Below, piece by piece: positions 51,901 through 64,000 of a DNA stretch of 64,000 nucleotides (its first letter is position 1; the number at the start of each line of letters is the position of its first letter). Position numbers and translations under genes: made by a program. This stretch comes from Bemisia tabaci (taxonomy: Eukaryota; Arthropoda; Insecta; Hemiptera; Aleyrodidae), in NCBI RefSeq assembly GCF_918797505.1, contig NC_092793.1, forward strand, positions 46,798,243 through 46,862,242. Direction: 5' to 3'. The notes beneath the pieces were generated by a model. It made no database searches. It was not told the DNA's origin and was given only the letters and a program-made list of their open reading frames with translations.

Positions 51901-54900
51901 TCATGAAATTTTCCATCCTAGATTGCAGACGGTTCGATCAACGCCCATGTCTATTTAGAATCTACTCTCTAAAGTTTACCTTCTGCCAAACATAAAACAC
52001 AAGTAAAGATTTTCTTTATTGCACATCCTTTTTCTTTTTTGTGTTTTTTATGAAGCAGGCTTGATTATAAGTTGTACAATAAGCCTCATTGTATCATTCT
52101 GAATTATGTGCCGTAAACTTTCCCTCCTTTTTTTCTTATTATTATTATTCTTCTTCTTATTCTTCTTCTTCTTCGCACAAAACGCACATAGAGCATCTGC
52201 ATTCCAACCATCAGGATTCAAATTATAAAATTGATTTACTCTTTAGTTCTTGCAGAAAAAAATGATTATTAGATATTAAATCAATGTTTGAAAGTGGAGA
52301 AGTAAAAATAAGAGTAATGAAAAGAAAAAGGGAAAAAATATGTTTCAAATGAATAACCCAGTTAGTGATTCTCACGTTAATCAATTTTGTAAATTTCACA
52401 GAGACACCCATGGGATCCTCTGATATAAGAGAGGTTGAAGAACTCATTGAAACTGATATGAGAAAGAAATTGATTACATCTTTTGTCCTGCCTTCATTGG
52501 ATGATTCTTACATCGTAAAAACTTACAAGGTAAATTTTGCTTTAGTTTCCTTTCTGTGCTTGACGGTAAAATTCCTTTCCATTCCATTCCATTGTCATAT
52601 ATGTATAAGCATTAAATCCCTCTAGTATAAATATCCAGGAGTTAAAGATTGCTGCATACTGTGTAAATTAAAAAAAAGCCTCAAGTCAGTCTCTTCATTT
52701 CTGGAAGAAATCGCTGTTATTTAAGGCACTTTTATATCCTGTTGAAGATCCTTAGAACTGTATTCACAGTATTTCTATTAAATCAAATGTTTTCCCTAGC
52801 CATAAAAATTATGTTATTTAAATGAGCCTTGACTGTCGGCTTTTGATTGGTTGGATTTTAAATAGGTCTTTCTCTCCTTAGAAGAGATTTGTTTAACTTT
52901 TTAATAAACTTTTTGGTTTTTTTTGCAAAATTTTATGTCAAAATAACTTTTCTACAACCATTCAAAAATCCCCTCCCCTTACCCCATTCTATTCTCAAGT
53001 GTAATATAGGTCTTTTCTTCGTTTTCAGATCATGCCCCGCGCTCAAAATGCGCATGCGTATGTTAACGCAGGCTTTAAAATTAAGCTAGGTAACAAGGAC
53101 ACTATGACTGTCAGTGAAGCCAGTATCGTATATGGTGGCATCAGGCGTAACTTTGTGAGTTTCCTTCTAGATTTCATGAAATTACTAATCGTGGATGATT
53201 TTAATTAAACAAACGCATTAATTTTAACTACACTTGGCATCAGCCGACACTGTTATTGGTTTCGTTCAGCAAATCCCAGGATGCATCATAACTCGTAGTA
53301 CTCGCATAGTGGCATATAAGGAATGCTACCATTGCTGCTTTCCTGAGAGGACATGTTTCTTGAAAATTGTTCCGATTTTACTGCTTGATACCATCAAGCA
53401 ATTTTAGCATTAACAACTTGGTCCAATAAGTTGTTTTGACAGTTATTTCCCCTAGTTGCATAGATGTTTACTTCTGAGTAGACAAAATCCTTGTTTCTCA
53501 CCAAATTTGAAGAAAATAACCACAGAAACTGTAAGTGCATAAGTAAATGAAAAATCTTCCACTATGATTCAGCAATTTTGGCAAATAGGTAATTATGAAA
53601 GTGGCTAACAATTTGGCAAAGATTTCCAAAAATTAAGTAAAAATGTCAATCAACGTGACTAAAAAAGTTGTTGGATGATGCAAAGGTCAGACAATCGAGA
53701 GGCGGATGCTTAAAATTCTCTGGACTCTTCAGACCTTAAACTTCTATGCGATTTGACTCCAGTCTTTTCCTGATAATACCATTTTAGCAGGTTTTCAAGA
53801 CGTCTTTTTGTCTGCAACATTTTGGAAGAACATCACCAAAACTCATTCCAGCTTTCAGTAATGATATCTACTAAAACATTTGAGCCCTGAAAAGTGCAAT
53901 ACATACTTATTCTGGCTTCAGTTGTGTTACAGATGTGTCAATAGAGCCCACTGAAGTTTTACCACAATGTGTAGTAACATTTTTTAAGTAATTGAATGTA
54001 TTCATCAATGACGTAATCGTGGGTAATCGTTTTGCTTATGTGTTTATTCCAGGTGCATGCTTCTCAAACAGAGAACTTCTTGGTTGGGAAGAGTTTGTTG
54101 GATTCTCATGTAGTGCAAGGAGCTCTCGATAAACTCGCCTCTGAAGTAGATCCTGACGTTGTTTTGACGGATGCCTCTCCTGCTTATCGCAAGGGCCTAG
54201 CTCAATCCTTATTTTACAAGGTACTCTTTCCATTTAATTTACAGCTTTTTAGCAATTTACATCCAACATTTTAACCCAGGAAATAGTATTTGCATCAAAC
54301 AGCTCAGTTTTAATTTGTCTAAGTGTCTTGAATTTTGAAGAGAAAACTATGAATTGATAAGTCTCTGGTAAAGTACCCTTTATGTTTACCCATAAATTTT
54401 CTCATGATACAGCTGTGTCCATACTTGATAGCGTTATTTTTGCAGCAATTCCAAAGAAACTAAAATTTATGATTTTTTTCTTTCAGTTTGTCTTAAGTCT
54501 TAAACCGACCTCTATCAGTCCTAAATACCGCAGTGGAGGTGAAAAACTAGTTCGTCCTCTCTCATCCGGAAAACAGAGTTTTGACTCTGATGAAAAGATG
54601 TGGCCTGTGAACAAAGCAATGCCAAAATTGGAAGCATACTCACAATGTTCAGGTACTAACTCAAAAGAAGCCTTTTTTTTTCCCTTACAAATACATCCGT
54701 TTTCAAAAATAATGACATGAAGAAGTAATTCACTAAATCTAATATCCCTTTAGTGTTAAAGTGTTTAGCTTATTTATGAGCATCTCAAACAGACAAGCAC
54801 TCACAGGCTGACAAACTTAGCATACATCTGTTTTCTCACTTTTTAAAAACACAAATTAGCACCATGTCAGTAACCTTTACATTCATTGACCCTTCAAACC

Positions 54901-57900
54901 AGTCAGTCATTAAAATGTCTTATTCTTCAATCAACATAAGCGCCTTTTTCAAAAATCGGAGAAAAGTGAGAATAAGAATATATTCTACTCCTTGTCAATC
55001 TATGTATCATGGCAAACGTACGGTCCATTTAAAAGGTCATATTTTTACCAGGATGCCAAAATTAGTAATTACCATCAGATTGTATAATACTTCATTTTCC
55101 CTGTTCTGAAATTCGTGAAACTGGGATATAGGAAAGTAGCCGGTTCTTTTTAGGATTTGATTGGAACAAGTATTAAAGATCTGGAAAGTAACCTTTAACT
55201 ACACTTTGGTTTACTAAATAGGAGAAGCGGAGTTCTCGAACGATGTTCTTGCACCACCAGGTGAACTGTATGGCGCCTTCGTCTTAGCACCCGTTGGACC
55301 AGGCATACTTGATTCCATCGACACTAGTGCTGCTATGGTTAGCATACATCTTTCTCTAATTTCTTTGCAAAAAGTATCAAAAGATTAATTTGTGACCTTC
55401 CACTGGGGATGAGACCTCAGGCTATTAGGCAAAATTTTCAGCTGAAAAATTTTTGTCAAGTGGGTCGAACGATTGGATTTTGAGATTTCGACAGAAGTAG
55501 TATGCAAAAGAATAGATTGCAAGTGGTTGGGTGTCAATAAAAAGTGTACTGGTGCTCATCGTCTGGCTTTTATGTTCTCTGAGCATAGTGGATTAGCAGT
55601 TTAAACAGCGTTTCCTTGAAACTGCGCTCGTAGAACTGCGAATTTCGAACTACCTTATCTTGAGTTTGGTTTGACTTTTAAGTCGTTTTTTGTCCTAAAA
55701 TATTCGTAGAGCACAACGTGTGTGGACAAAGGTTTTTTGTCCCGTGAAGGATCTCATTTCTTTAAAATTCTAAAGAAGTATTACTTTTTGAAGACTGTAC
55801 TTTGAGCGCTTGAAGAGGTCAACAATAATTTACACTCCTTTTGTCAAGCACTATCAAATATTTATAGACCATTTGATCCATTCATGAAACTCTTCAAACC
55901 TGAACGGTAAGTGAGGATTTAAAAGTGACTATATTTTATTATTATTTTAAAATTGAAGTTCTCTGTTCAGGATGCTTGATTTGGGAAAGTATGCCCTATA
56001 TCCAGTTGTCCCTGAAAAAGCAGCCTCTGGTTTATGTTCAACCATAACTTTTTAAAAATTTTAACTAAGTAAACAAGATGTGTGACAAGCAGTTGATTAT
56101 ACAATTCTGCAGTTAAGTATACTTTAATAAATTCGTCTTACTTTACGCAAGGAATTAGCTGTTTGTGATACAGTATTTTCTCCTGTATGTAAATTGGGGT
56201 GTACAGTTTTCAGCAGAGTTCTTTGCTAAATGTACCCGTTAAAAGTTTGTTAATTACATAACACATTGCATTTTACAGGCAATGAATGGAGTAAAATCCT
56301 TCTTTTCTGCCAAGAACATTCCAGGTCTCAATTCTTTTACACCAGTGGATGCAGCAACTGGAGCCCAGGAAAATGAGCTGGTAAGATTTCAATGTTTATT
56401 TTCACCATCCCAAATTTATTCATTAGTTGTAAAACTTTTGAACTTTGTCTAATTTAAAAAGTTAAACGTGTTTGTATTAATAGCAATACCAAGTATTATT
56501 TTGTAGAAATAGTAAAGCCAAGGCATTGCGTTAGGTATCTATTTTATTATTTATTTACTTACATAGTAAGAGATTTTCAGGACATCGTGTCCCATCTTCA
56601 GCACTCATATTATTAACTACATGGATTATTATGAACAAGTTGGATAAGTATACAAAAATATATGCGTAAATACAATAAGATGAAACTAGTTGAATTCAAA
56701 ACTGCTTTTATTTTAATTTTTTCCAAAATAAGACTTCCCAAGTAGCATTTCTCAACAGAAAAATCGCTATATATTGCGATTTTATCGGGATAAAATCAAG
56801 GATAATCACTTAGATGTTGACGATCTTGGCGATTTTATTGCCGATAAAATCGCAATATTTAGCGATTTTTCCGTTGAGAAATGCTACTTGGGAAGTCTTA
56901 TTTTGGAAAAAATTAACTTAAAAGTAGTTTCGAATTCAAGTAGTTTCTTGTCCTATCTAAAATTCTCATTCATTGTGAAAATTCAAAGTCTGCAAAAAAT
57001 GTTTCGAACTTGAAAATTGTCGTTTTCCTTCAATGATTCTATTTGCATTAGTTACTTGGTTGAAAATTTTTAAGGAAGGCATATCGACGGTGTAAGTCGG
57101 CAATTACATGACTCAGTTTGCGACGTTGCAGACTTCCTGTCGTACTTTATTTTTTAAACTTTGTTCTCTTTTAAAAACTAACATAAGGTGGAGATTTTCA
57201 GACACCACAAACGAGATGTGTGATTGCGGACTTACACTGTTGATATGTTGAATCATTTTAATCAGCATCTAGTCTTGTGCAAGGAATGGAGAGAGTTAAT
57301 GAAACTTATAAATCCAGGTGATGTTATCGTAAATATTTTTGGACTTAATTATTTTTTAACTTATTTTTCTATGCAAGTAGGAAGTTTTTCACTTATATTT
57401 GCTTTCTTTTTTTGGATCATCAGCTCTTTGCCGAGAAAGAGGTGCTGTTTGCAGGACAGCCTGTGGGACTTCTAATTGCCACGAGTCAACACTTAGCAAA
57501 CAAAGCAGCTAAGAGGGTTAAAGTGCATGTGAAGGATGTTAAGAAACCTTTGACATCAACGCAAGAAGTTTTGAGCTCTGGAGACAAGTCGCGAATCAAA
57601 CCCATTAAAACAGTCGAGAGGAAGCTCGAAAATGGTGAGAATATAAATATCAGCAGAATTGAAGTACACAAAAATGATAATCTACTTTTTACAGGGACCT
57701 GCAATCTGAAGTAAATTTTTTTGAGCTATGTACAAATTATCAGTTTTTCACCAAAATCAAAATTAGGCTCTTTTGGAAGTTGACTCGGAGGAAAGACCAA
57801 AATTTTGTGGAAAGACACAGAATTACTCATTGAATGAAAGTGACAAATCCAGAAAACATTTGTTACAAAAAAAGGTGGTTAGAACCTGTTTTACTTGCTT

Positions 57901-60900
57901 TCTATCATGGCTTATGCAATGACAATGATTATACCATTACAAAACTGAAAGTCCCAGTTATGTACTTGATATTATATTTAAAGTTTTTCTTCTATCATCG
58001 TCCTTAAAAGGACGGAATGGGAAACTTGCTCTCTCTGGGACTTTCGTATTAATGATTTTTTACGATATAATTTGATGATATATCTAGAGGAAACAAATTT
58101 GTAGAAATGAAAAGAAATTCAGAAGGATAATTTGTCCGATAAATGATTTAAATATAAAAACTTACTATTTGAACAAATAACCTTATAAGTCATTCAGGTG
58201 GTAAATATTTTCAGAGAATAATTGGAGCCAAAGTTTACTTTTGAAAAAACATCAGTGGTTCCAGTTCTTCTGCTCCCGTAAAGAAAGCGATGAGTCTTTC
58301 AAGACAAAAGCTGGTGAGGATTTTTAGGCGCATGATTGTTGCTTACAAACCAGTCTCAGTTTGAGTAAATTGGAGCCTTGTAAATATAAGCTGGCTTCTT
58401 TTGCTAATTGTAAAATGCTGTTTTGGGGTAACCATTCGGGTTAAAAGTTTTGAGGAGGCTAATTAATTTTTGTGTTGCATTGTACAGAGTTTCCAGGGCT
58501 GTCATATTGCTGTAAATGTATTAAGATATTATTTAGTAGAGAGCATAGTCCCGATAACTGAAAAAAATATATGGCATCAGCTTGGTCCCATGTTAAAATC
58601 AATTTTGCGGCAGTCTCAGCTTAAAATTTTAAAAAAGTTCAGCTTGAAGTCCTCGTAAAAATTCTTCCATAATTTTGTTAACAGGCCAAAACTTTTGAAA
58701 CAAGTCTAACCACAAACTGAACCTAATTCTCCCAGGAGCACTGAATCAAGAATGTCAGAATTAAGTTGGTGTCAAATTTTTTGCGCCCGTTGATGCAATC
58801 AATTTCCATAATTATCCATTTTTCCTTGAGTTTTTGTTGCAATTTGCAGGGAATAATTAATTTATTTCGTTATTATATGCCTGTGCAGCTGCAAGTGGGA
58901 AGAATATTATCAAAGGAGTGTTCGAAATCAAAGAGCAGTACCACTTCACTATGGAAACGCAAGTTTGCTTGGCAGTTCCAACTGAGGAGGGCTTGGATGT
59001 TTACCCATCTTCCCAATTCCTCTCCATGATTCAGAGGAGCATCTCTCAGTGCCTCAAACTCCCCGAAAACTGGTAAATATTATTTTCCACCAGATAGGTG
59101 AAGAGTTAAAGACCTAAAGACATGGCACCTCATAAAAATTTCACACAGTACACATTGGAAATATCGGAAATTTCCAAAAGCCAGGATTACCACAGTCAAG
59201 GAAATAGCGAAAATAGGGAATTTTCAGAGAATTTTAAAAAAATAAGGAAAAACCTGGAAAGGTCAGGAAAATGACGAAAGCGTCATAAAAAAATGTTACC
59301 ACACCTTTACTTGCTTTCGAACATGGGTTTGACGTTTTGAACAACAAATTTTGAATGACGCTATCTCAAATTATGTGTTTTTAACCACCTGGCATACTTT
59401 CAACTGTCAGGGTATTGTATCAATATGTGTCAGGGAATTCAATTTTCTAAATTTTGTGGAGACACTGTTGTAAGTGTAAAACTAGCGCATGTACCTCTCA
59501 TTTAAGTCTATGAATTTGAGTGTCCAGTGTAAGAAAAAACTGAATTTAACATAGGTCGAATCAGCCGCTTTTTTCTGCTATCATCAAAGCTCCAAATGAT
59601 TATTTTTCATGGTCTCAGTTTCAACATCTGTAATAGTCGCACTTTTTTTCCTTATTTCAGCATCAATGTGCAGAATAGGCGCGTAGGCGGAGGATATGGC
59701 TCCAAAATTTCTCGAAATTCTCAGGTAGCCACTGCTTGTGCATTGGCTGCTTATATCTTGCGTAAGCCGGTGCGAGTCATGCTTACCATTGAGACGAACA
59801 TGCAATCAGTTGGCAAACGCATACCTTGTTTGTCCACCTATGAGGTAAGTTCATGTACGAATCCCAAGTAATAAAAATAATGGAAATATCAAAAAGAATG
59901 GGTTTTATCATGGTGTCCAGGACAGGGAATAACCAAGAAAAACCGGGATTCATCAGGGAACGAAAAATTTCAGAGAAAACCAAAGAAAAATCAGAGAATC
60001 AGTTCCAGAATTCTGAAATCTTTTCCTCTACAGTTGGAATGACGTATTTGGATCTTCAAGTTATCAGAATAATGGAGAAATTTTCATTGATTGGATAATA
60101 TAAACATCAGGAACGTTTTTGGAATTGAAAATTTGAATGGGCATCAAAGAATCGGCTGAAAGACGAATAAAATCTATATTCATATCTAAAACTCTGGAGA
60201 AGAATATAGTTTTCCCCAAGAAAATCCTGGGTAAGTGGGAGCATTTAAAGTTAAACTAAAGAATTGAAAAAGTTTTGGCGGATCGAGTGTTCCTTTTGCC
60301 CATCCCAGTACATATTCCATTACAGCATATTAAAATTACTATTGACATTGGGATTGTAAGGACCATGTCTCTTTATTTGCCTTTCATATAACCGGAGGGG
60401 ATCAAAATCGGATGAGGAGCAACATGTTAATAGGACAGATTTAACAAGAATTAGCTTAACTACACCAGACAGTGCCTAATTTCCTCTGGGATTTATATTC
60501 TTCAACCATAATTAATCAACATACTCTAATTTTTCCATCCATCTAATTTTAGGTGTCTGTAGATGATGCAGGAAAAATTCAGTATTTGAACTTGGATATT
60601 CACCAAGACCTTGGTTCTTCCTGGAATGAAAATGCTGTTTCAGGGACATTAGCATTTTTAGCGAGTGGCTATGATTCGAGAACTTGGAATATCAATGGTT
60701 TTGCCGTTAGAACAGACAAGAGTAGCAACACATGGTGCAGAGCTCCAGGTATCTGAATATGTGACATTTTTGGGTCATTGTTATGGGATGAGGGTTCACT
60801 AAAAGTTTACATATCATCCTATCTGGCTTGTATTTTAAAGCTTTAAGAAATAGTCTCCTTAGGAGTCAGAATTGATTCCGCTTAAAATCTCAACTTGCTG

Positions 60901-63528
60901 TTGAAAGTAAGGACTCCCACTATGAAGTGTCTTGAAGTTTTGCTGAATTTCTCATCCTTCATCCACGTAGCAGCCCTGCATGAGTTAGGAGTTTAATAAG
61001 AGTAAAAATTTGTTGAATTGCAGGTGATTCAGTTCAATTTCCGTACTGAAATAAAATGTCATAATGAGTAGATAATCTGTTGTCAGAAACAGCTTGAGAT
61101 TTAGAATGTGTTAATGCATTATGTATCTGTTGATTGGTATTTTTTTTTGTTCTTGATTTGGTCTCAGGTTCTGCAGAGGCTATAGCAACTATTGAGCATA
61201 TTTTAGATCACATCGCAACTGTTTTGAATAAAGATCCAGTAGACGTCCGCGCGGCTAACTTCAGTGATGACTACAAGGAACAGTTGGTCGCAATGATCAC
61301 TCAACTGAAAGAAACTTCTGATTTTGATAACCGAAAACAACAGATCAAGGAGTTTAATGAGGTAACTTTGAGAGTGAATCTGTTGTATTTTCATTCTGTT
61401 TTAAATACATGTCAGCAAAAATCAAAGCATACTCTTGCTTACTTAGAATTTTCCGAGCCGTAGCTTCAAGTTCAATCAACAATAAAAGGAATACATATTT
61501 TATTTTGATTGATTTGGAGAGTTTAAGGTATCTGGTGAAAGTCACAGAACTCGGAACTTGTTGGACCATGTAAAACCTTTTTTATACTTGCCAAGAAAAT
61601 CTGAGAATTTGTTCATGAATATGTACAAAACATCAGTATCATTACCTCCCCTCTTCTCTTGGATTGAGAAAGAAAAAGAAAGGAGGAAAGAAAATTGATA
61701 TATTTTTAATTAATGTAACTCTTCAATACTTTTTGCATTTTTATTTTTTTGTATGCTAAGTCTCAGTTATTTCTCATCATTAATTATTATTTTAATAATT
61801 GTAACCTTGTGAATATGACCTCAATATTTTTTTTATAATTTGTCTATAGAAAAATAGATGGCGGAAAAAGGGAATTAGCCTTGTGCCAATGAGGTACCCA
61901 ATGGGGTTATGGGGCAACTACCACGCATTGATATCCATCTATCAATCTGACGGAACAGTTTCAATTGCTCATGGAGGGATTGAAATGGGTCAAGGAATAA
62001 ACACAAAGGCTGCCCAAGTGTGTGCGTATAAATTTGGAATCGATGTCAGTATGGTGAAAATTAAGCCAACAAACGTCCTCACAGCTCCAAATAATGCTGT
62101 CTCAGGGGGCAGTATGGCTAGTGAAGCTGTTTCTTTGGTGAGTTATCTACAAAAATTTTGAAGTATTATTTCTTTTAACTGATTTTCACTTGATGGGACC
62201 AAAAAAATTTTGGCTCGAGAAAATATTATAAACATCAATGAGAGTAAAATCTGAGGGTTGTTCAGTTGAACTATGGTTATCACCGGTAATTTGCACTGGA
62301 GGTATTAAGGATCATAAAAAACTGAGGATGATTCAAATCTTTAAAAAAGCACAGTACATATAAGTTGTTTTTTATTTCAAGCAGTACAGAAGTAAGTATG
62401 CCTAGTTTAAAATCATGCTCTGAAAACTTAAAAACATGTTGAAACTAAACAGGAGGGTCGAAGAGGTAAAATTCACTCTGCTACGTACATCTGCACACCA
62501 TAAACTGTGAGCATGCTATGTCGAAGTTGATTGTCTGAAGTATCGCTTTTTGCTTAATCACCTCTTTCACTCTGTTTTCATCAGAGAAAACAAAATATTA
62601 GTGCTCCAGACAACTGTGGACGATTAGAACTGGGAATGATCCGACTGCAAATAACCGGGTTTCTACCATACTCCCTTCAAACAAAAATTAGAAGACACAT
62701 TCTTATACTGACAACTGCATTTTTCTAAACTTTTGTTGTAGACAACATTTTGAAAAGGGAAAATGATTCGAAACCTAATTTAAATACTCATCTAGCGGAA
62801 AATTATCATTCTTTAAAAGGAAAATGATTTGCCCCTTTCTTTAGGTTCCTTCAAAAATTTCACTGAAACTCTATTAAATCGTCCTTAATTAGATTATCTG
62901 CCTTCTTTCATCGCAGGGAGTGATAAAATGCTGTGATGTACTTTTGGCTCGTCTTGCGCCCATCAAGGCCAAACTGGGTCCAGATGCAGATTGGCAGAAG
63001 ATAATCGGAACTGCTGCAGCTGAGAATGTTGATCTCTGTGCAAATTATATGTAAGTCCTCCAAAGTTTACAAAGTGTATCAATCAATCAATGAATCAAGT
63101 CTAAGTCAAACAATGAATGTTTTATACCTGGTCCAAAAAAAAAAAAAATTGTTTTACCTACTAAACAACCAGACTGCGGTCAATTTGTAAGAAATAGGAC
63201 ACTCAATCATGATCAGCACAGATAATTAAAATGATGAAATAGACCTTTTAACAAGTTCACCTACACCTACAAGGCAGAAGTAAGCCGGTGAGTTTTTAAC
63301 AGGTTAGTTCCTCCGTCTATTATTTCAATTTTTGTCGGTGAAAAATGTAGATCTTATCAGGAAGTTTTCAGCATCATTGATTTTTTTTTTTTGTTAACTT
63401 TAACAAATGTTTCATTAACCCATTACAGGTATACAAATAAAGACTTCGGGGAAAAGGTGTCATCATACGATATCTTCGGAGTTGCTGCTCTAGAAGTTGA
63501 AGTAGATGTTCTTACTGGAAACTATCTG
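45420..63528 (+). CDS. Aldehyde oxidase-like molybdo-flavoenzyme, 21 exons, 3' end outside window
   Basis: Oxidises aldehydes and N-heterocycles using a molybdopterin centre, two 2Fe-2S clusters and FAD; normally a cytosolic homodimer. Exons: 45420-45468, 47169-47338, 47836-47996, 48800-48962, 49566-49812, 51028-51251, 51563-51665, 52402-52529, 53029-53154, 54053-54220, 54487-54652, 55222-55337, 56279-56380, 57424-57634, 58889-59072, 59661-59844, 60553-60748, 61168-61361, 61850-62137, 62917-63050, 63429-63528. All introns are GT-AG and phases match throughout, giving 1,138 residues without a stop. The family is about 1,270-1,350 residues, so about 130-200 are missing. Start: first ATG after an in-frame TGA at 45405-45407. 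Oxidase rather than xanthine dehydrogenase is favoured because the XDH-specific Glu802 and Arg880 (bovine numbering) align with Ile789 and about Gly865, and by the FAD-domain motif [19 protein letters not shown]. Confidence 0.93.
48349..48375 (+). repeat. Poly-A tract in oxidase intron 3
   Basis: About 27 A following a T run, forming a small T/A foldback. Confidence 0.85.
49324..49514. mobile_element. Family C MITE in oxidase intron 4
   Basis: 191 bp, termini CAGGGTGTCTACCATCAGG and TTGGTAGACACCCTG, flanked by TTATT and CTATT (4 of 5 matching). It ends 51 bp before exon 5. Confidence 0.88.
49566..54220 (+). CDS. Oxidase exons 5-10: linker and FAD-binding domain
   Basis: Exons 49566-49812, 51028-51251, 51563-51665, 52402-52529, 53029-53154 and 54053-54220 encode residues 182-513. 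LVAGNTAHG (256-264) is the FAD pyrophosphate-binding loop, split by intron 5 at Gly264. TLAGNLS (341-347) is the second conserved FAD loop; the following [13 protein letters not shown] is typical of insect aldehyde oxidases rather than XDH. Exons 9-10 form the C-terminal subdomain of the flavin module. An inverted-repeat element ends about 50 bp before exon 5. Confidence 0.9.
54487..63528 (+). CDS. Oxidase exons 11-21: molybdopterin domain, C-terminus missing
   Basis: Exons 11-21 encode residues 514-1138. Visible landmarks are the a/b-hammerhead FAGQPVG (650-656), YPSSQ (the Gln matching bovine Gln767), [10 protein letters not shown] (779-788), NTWCR (893-897, the Arg matching bovine Arg912) and HGGIEMGQG (1005-1013). 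By-eye alignment puts Pro899 at the bovine Phe914 position and Ile789 at Glu802. The reading stops at residue 1138 (GNYL) because the next exon is outside the window, so the catalytic Glu equivalent to bovine 1261 cannot be checked. Confidence 0.9.
56683..56946. mobile_element. 264-bp foldback in oxidase intron 13
   Basis: Long inverted arms: outer GAATTCAAAACTGCTTTTA and its counterpart, inner AAGACTTCCCAAGTAGCATT and AATGCTACTTGGGAAGTCTT, then AAAAATCGCTA / TAGCGATTTTT. The central part repeats GCGATTTTAT-type motifs. Confidence 0.8.
57080..57247. mobile_element. Family O MITE in oxidase intron 13
   Basis: CATATCGACGGTGTAAGTC and GACTTACACTGTTGATATG-type ends; contains GTTTGCGACGTTGCAGACTTC and CTGTCGTACTTTATTTTTTAA shared with the other O copies. 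Confidence 0.75.
59181..59471. mobile_element. Family K MITE, eroded, in oxidase intron 15
   Basis: CCAGGATTACCACAGTCAAGG to TTTTGTGGAGACACTGTTG; contains ATGGGTTTGACGTTTTGAAC and TGTGTCAGGGAATT as in the copy at 12579-12839. Confidence 0.65.
59910..60260. mobile_element. Family L repeat in oxidase intron 16
   Basis: Matches 40165-40720 (GACGTATTTGGATCTTCAAG, TTGGAATTGAAAATTTGAATG, AACTCTGGAGA). Ends undefined. Confidence 0.55.
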
Positions 63529-64000
63529 GTAAGTTTTAACTTTTAATTGTAAAGCTTATTGCCTCATGGTGTTGAAAAAAGACTCAAGGTGTTGAAACTA
63601 CATAGTCACTGTTTACACAACTATCCTCGCCGTTATAACGTTTTCATTACCATGAATGCAGCATCTGTACTCAGCAAAGCTGTGTCCTTCCTGCAGCATT
63701 CCCGCCACTATTGTCATTATTGCCCGGTGTTGCCATTACTGAACAGCCTCCATTTAGACATATTTGTATTGGTAGCTCTATTTAACAAGGAGGATCTGAA
63801 CTACAACTTAATCCTTTTTCCAGAACAGAACTATTGTGAGGCAGGTGCACGCGAATCTAGTCTGGTAGCGAAACAGATAAACTTATTTTGTGACATTTGA
63901 CAGACGCTGAGACATGACTCATTCAAAGATATGATTGGATTGTTTCTTATCTTGAGTTGTCCCTGAGAAAGATTTTACCGGGTCCAATCCTGTAGACAAC

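Noticed and set aside
56774..57013. 79-codon frame in oxidase intron 13
   Set aside because: It lies in the foldback, where both strands are nearly the same sequence; an artefact of the inverted repeat.
63826..63900. Possible exon 22 of the oxidase after an acceptor-like ttttccag
   Set aside because: In the required frame it reads about 14 residues and meets a stop, and does not resemble the conserved sequence expected after GNYL.

Overview
The window is animal nuclear DNA, almost certainly from an insect. Both recognisable genes are split by GT-AG introns. The intergenic and intronic DNA is packed with short inverted-repeat (MITE-like) transposons, poly-A/T and poly-C tracts and simple repeats. 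The Rap1 protein resembles insect Rap1 ([12 protein letters not shown] core, SLC-x-LL tail), and the oxidase matches the insect aldehyde-oxidase type. A hemipteran such as a whitefly is only a guess. Nothing here proves a species. No prokaryotic-style operon, CRISPR array or virus was seen.

Layout. 1-25,998: about 26 kb of gene-free DNA built from nested and tandem non-autonomous elements, which I label families A-X by eye. 26,012-30,464: the complete coding region of Rap1, a Ras-family GTPase of 184 residues in four coding exons; three introns carry further elements (S, V-like, T, O, E). 30,465-38,690: about 8 kb with no element I recognise, possibly a long Rap1 3' UTR plus spacer. 38,696-45,160: a second element-rich block, including a 974-bp hAT-like element with a perfect 8-bp target duplication. 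45,420-63,528: the first 21 coding exons (1,138 residues) of a molybdo-flavoprotein of the xanthine dehydrogenase/aldehyde oxidase family, most likely an aldehyde oxidase. Its last roughly 130-200 residues lie beyond the window.

The two genes are unrelated in function: Rap1 in adhesion and integrin signalling, the oxidase in oxidation of aldehydes and heterocycles. They are merely neighbours on the same strand.

The main interest is the transposon archaeology. Several elements are inserted into copies of other families whose intact or empty copies are also in the window, so target-site duplications can be read directly: 5 bp for families C and D, 6 bp for K, 8 bp for G, R and V. Other notable structures are a near-perfect 548-bp palindrome, a cluster of four GC-rich hairpins all with a GC-GNA-GC core, and an element inserted about 50 bp upstream of an oxidase exon. 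I found no evidence of a new protein-coding system.
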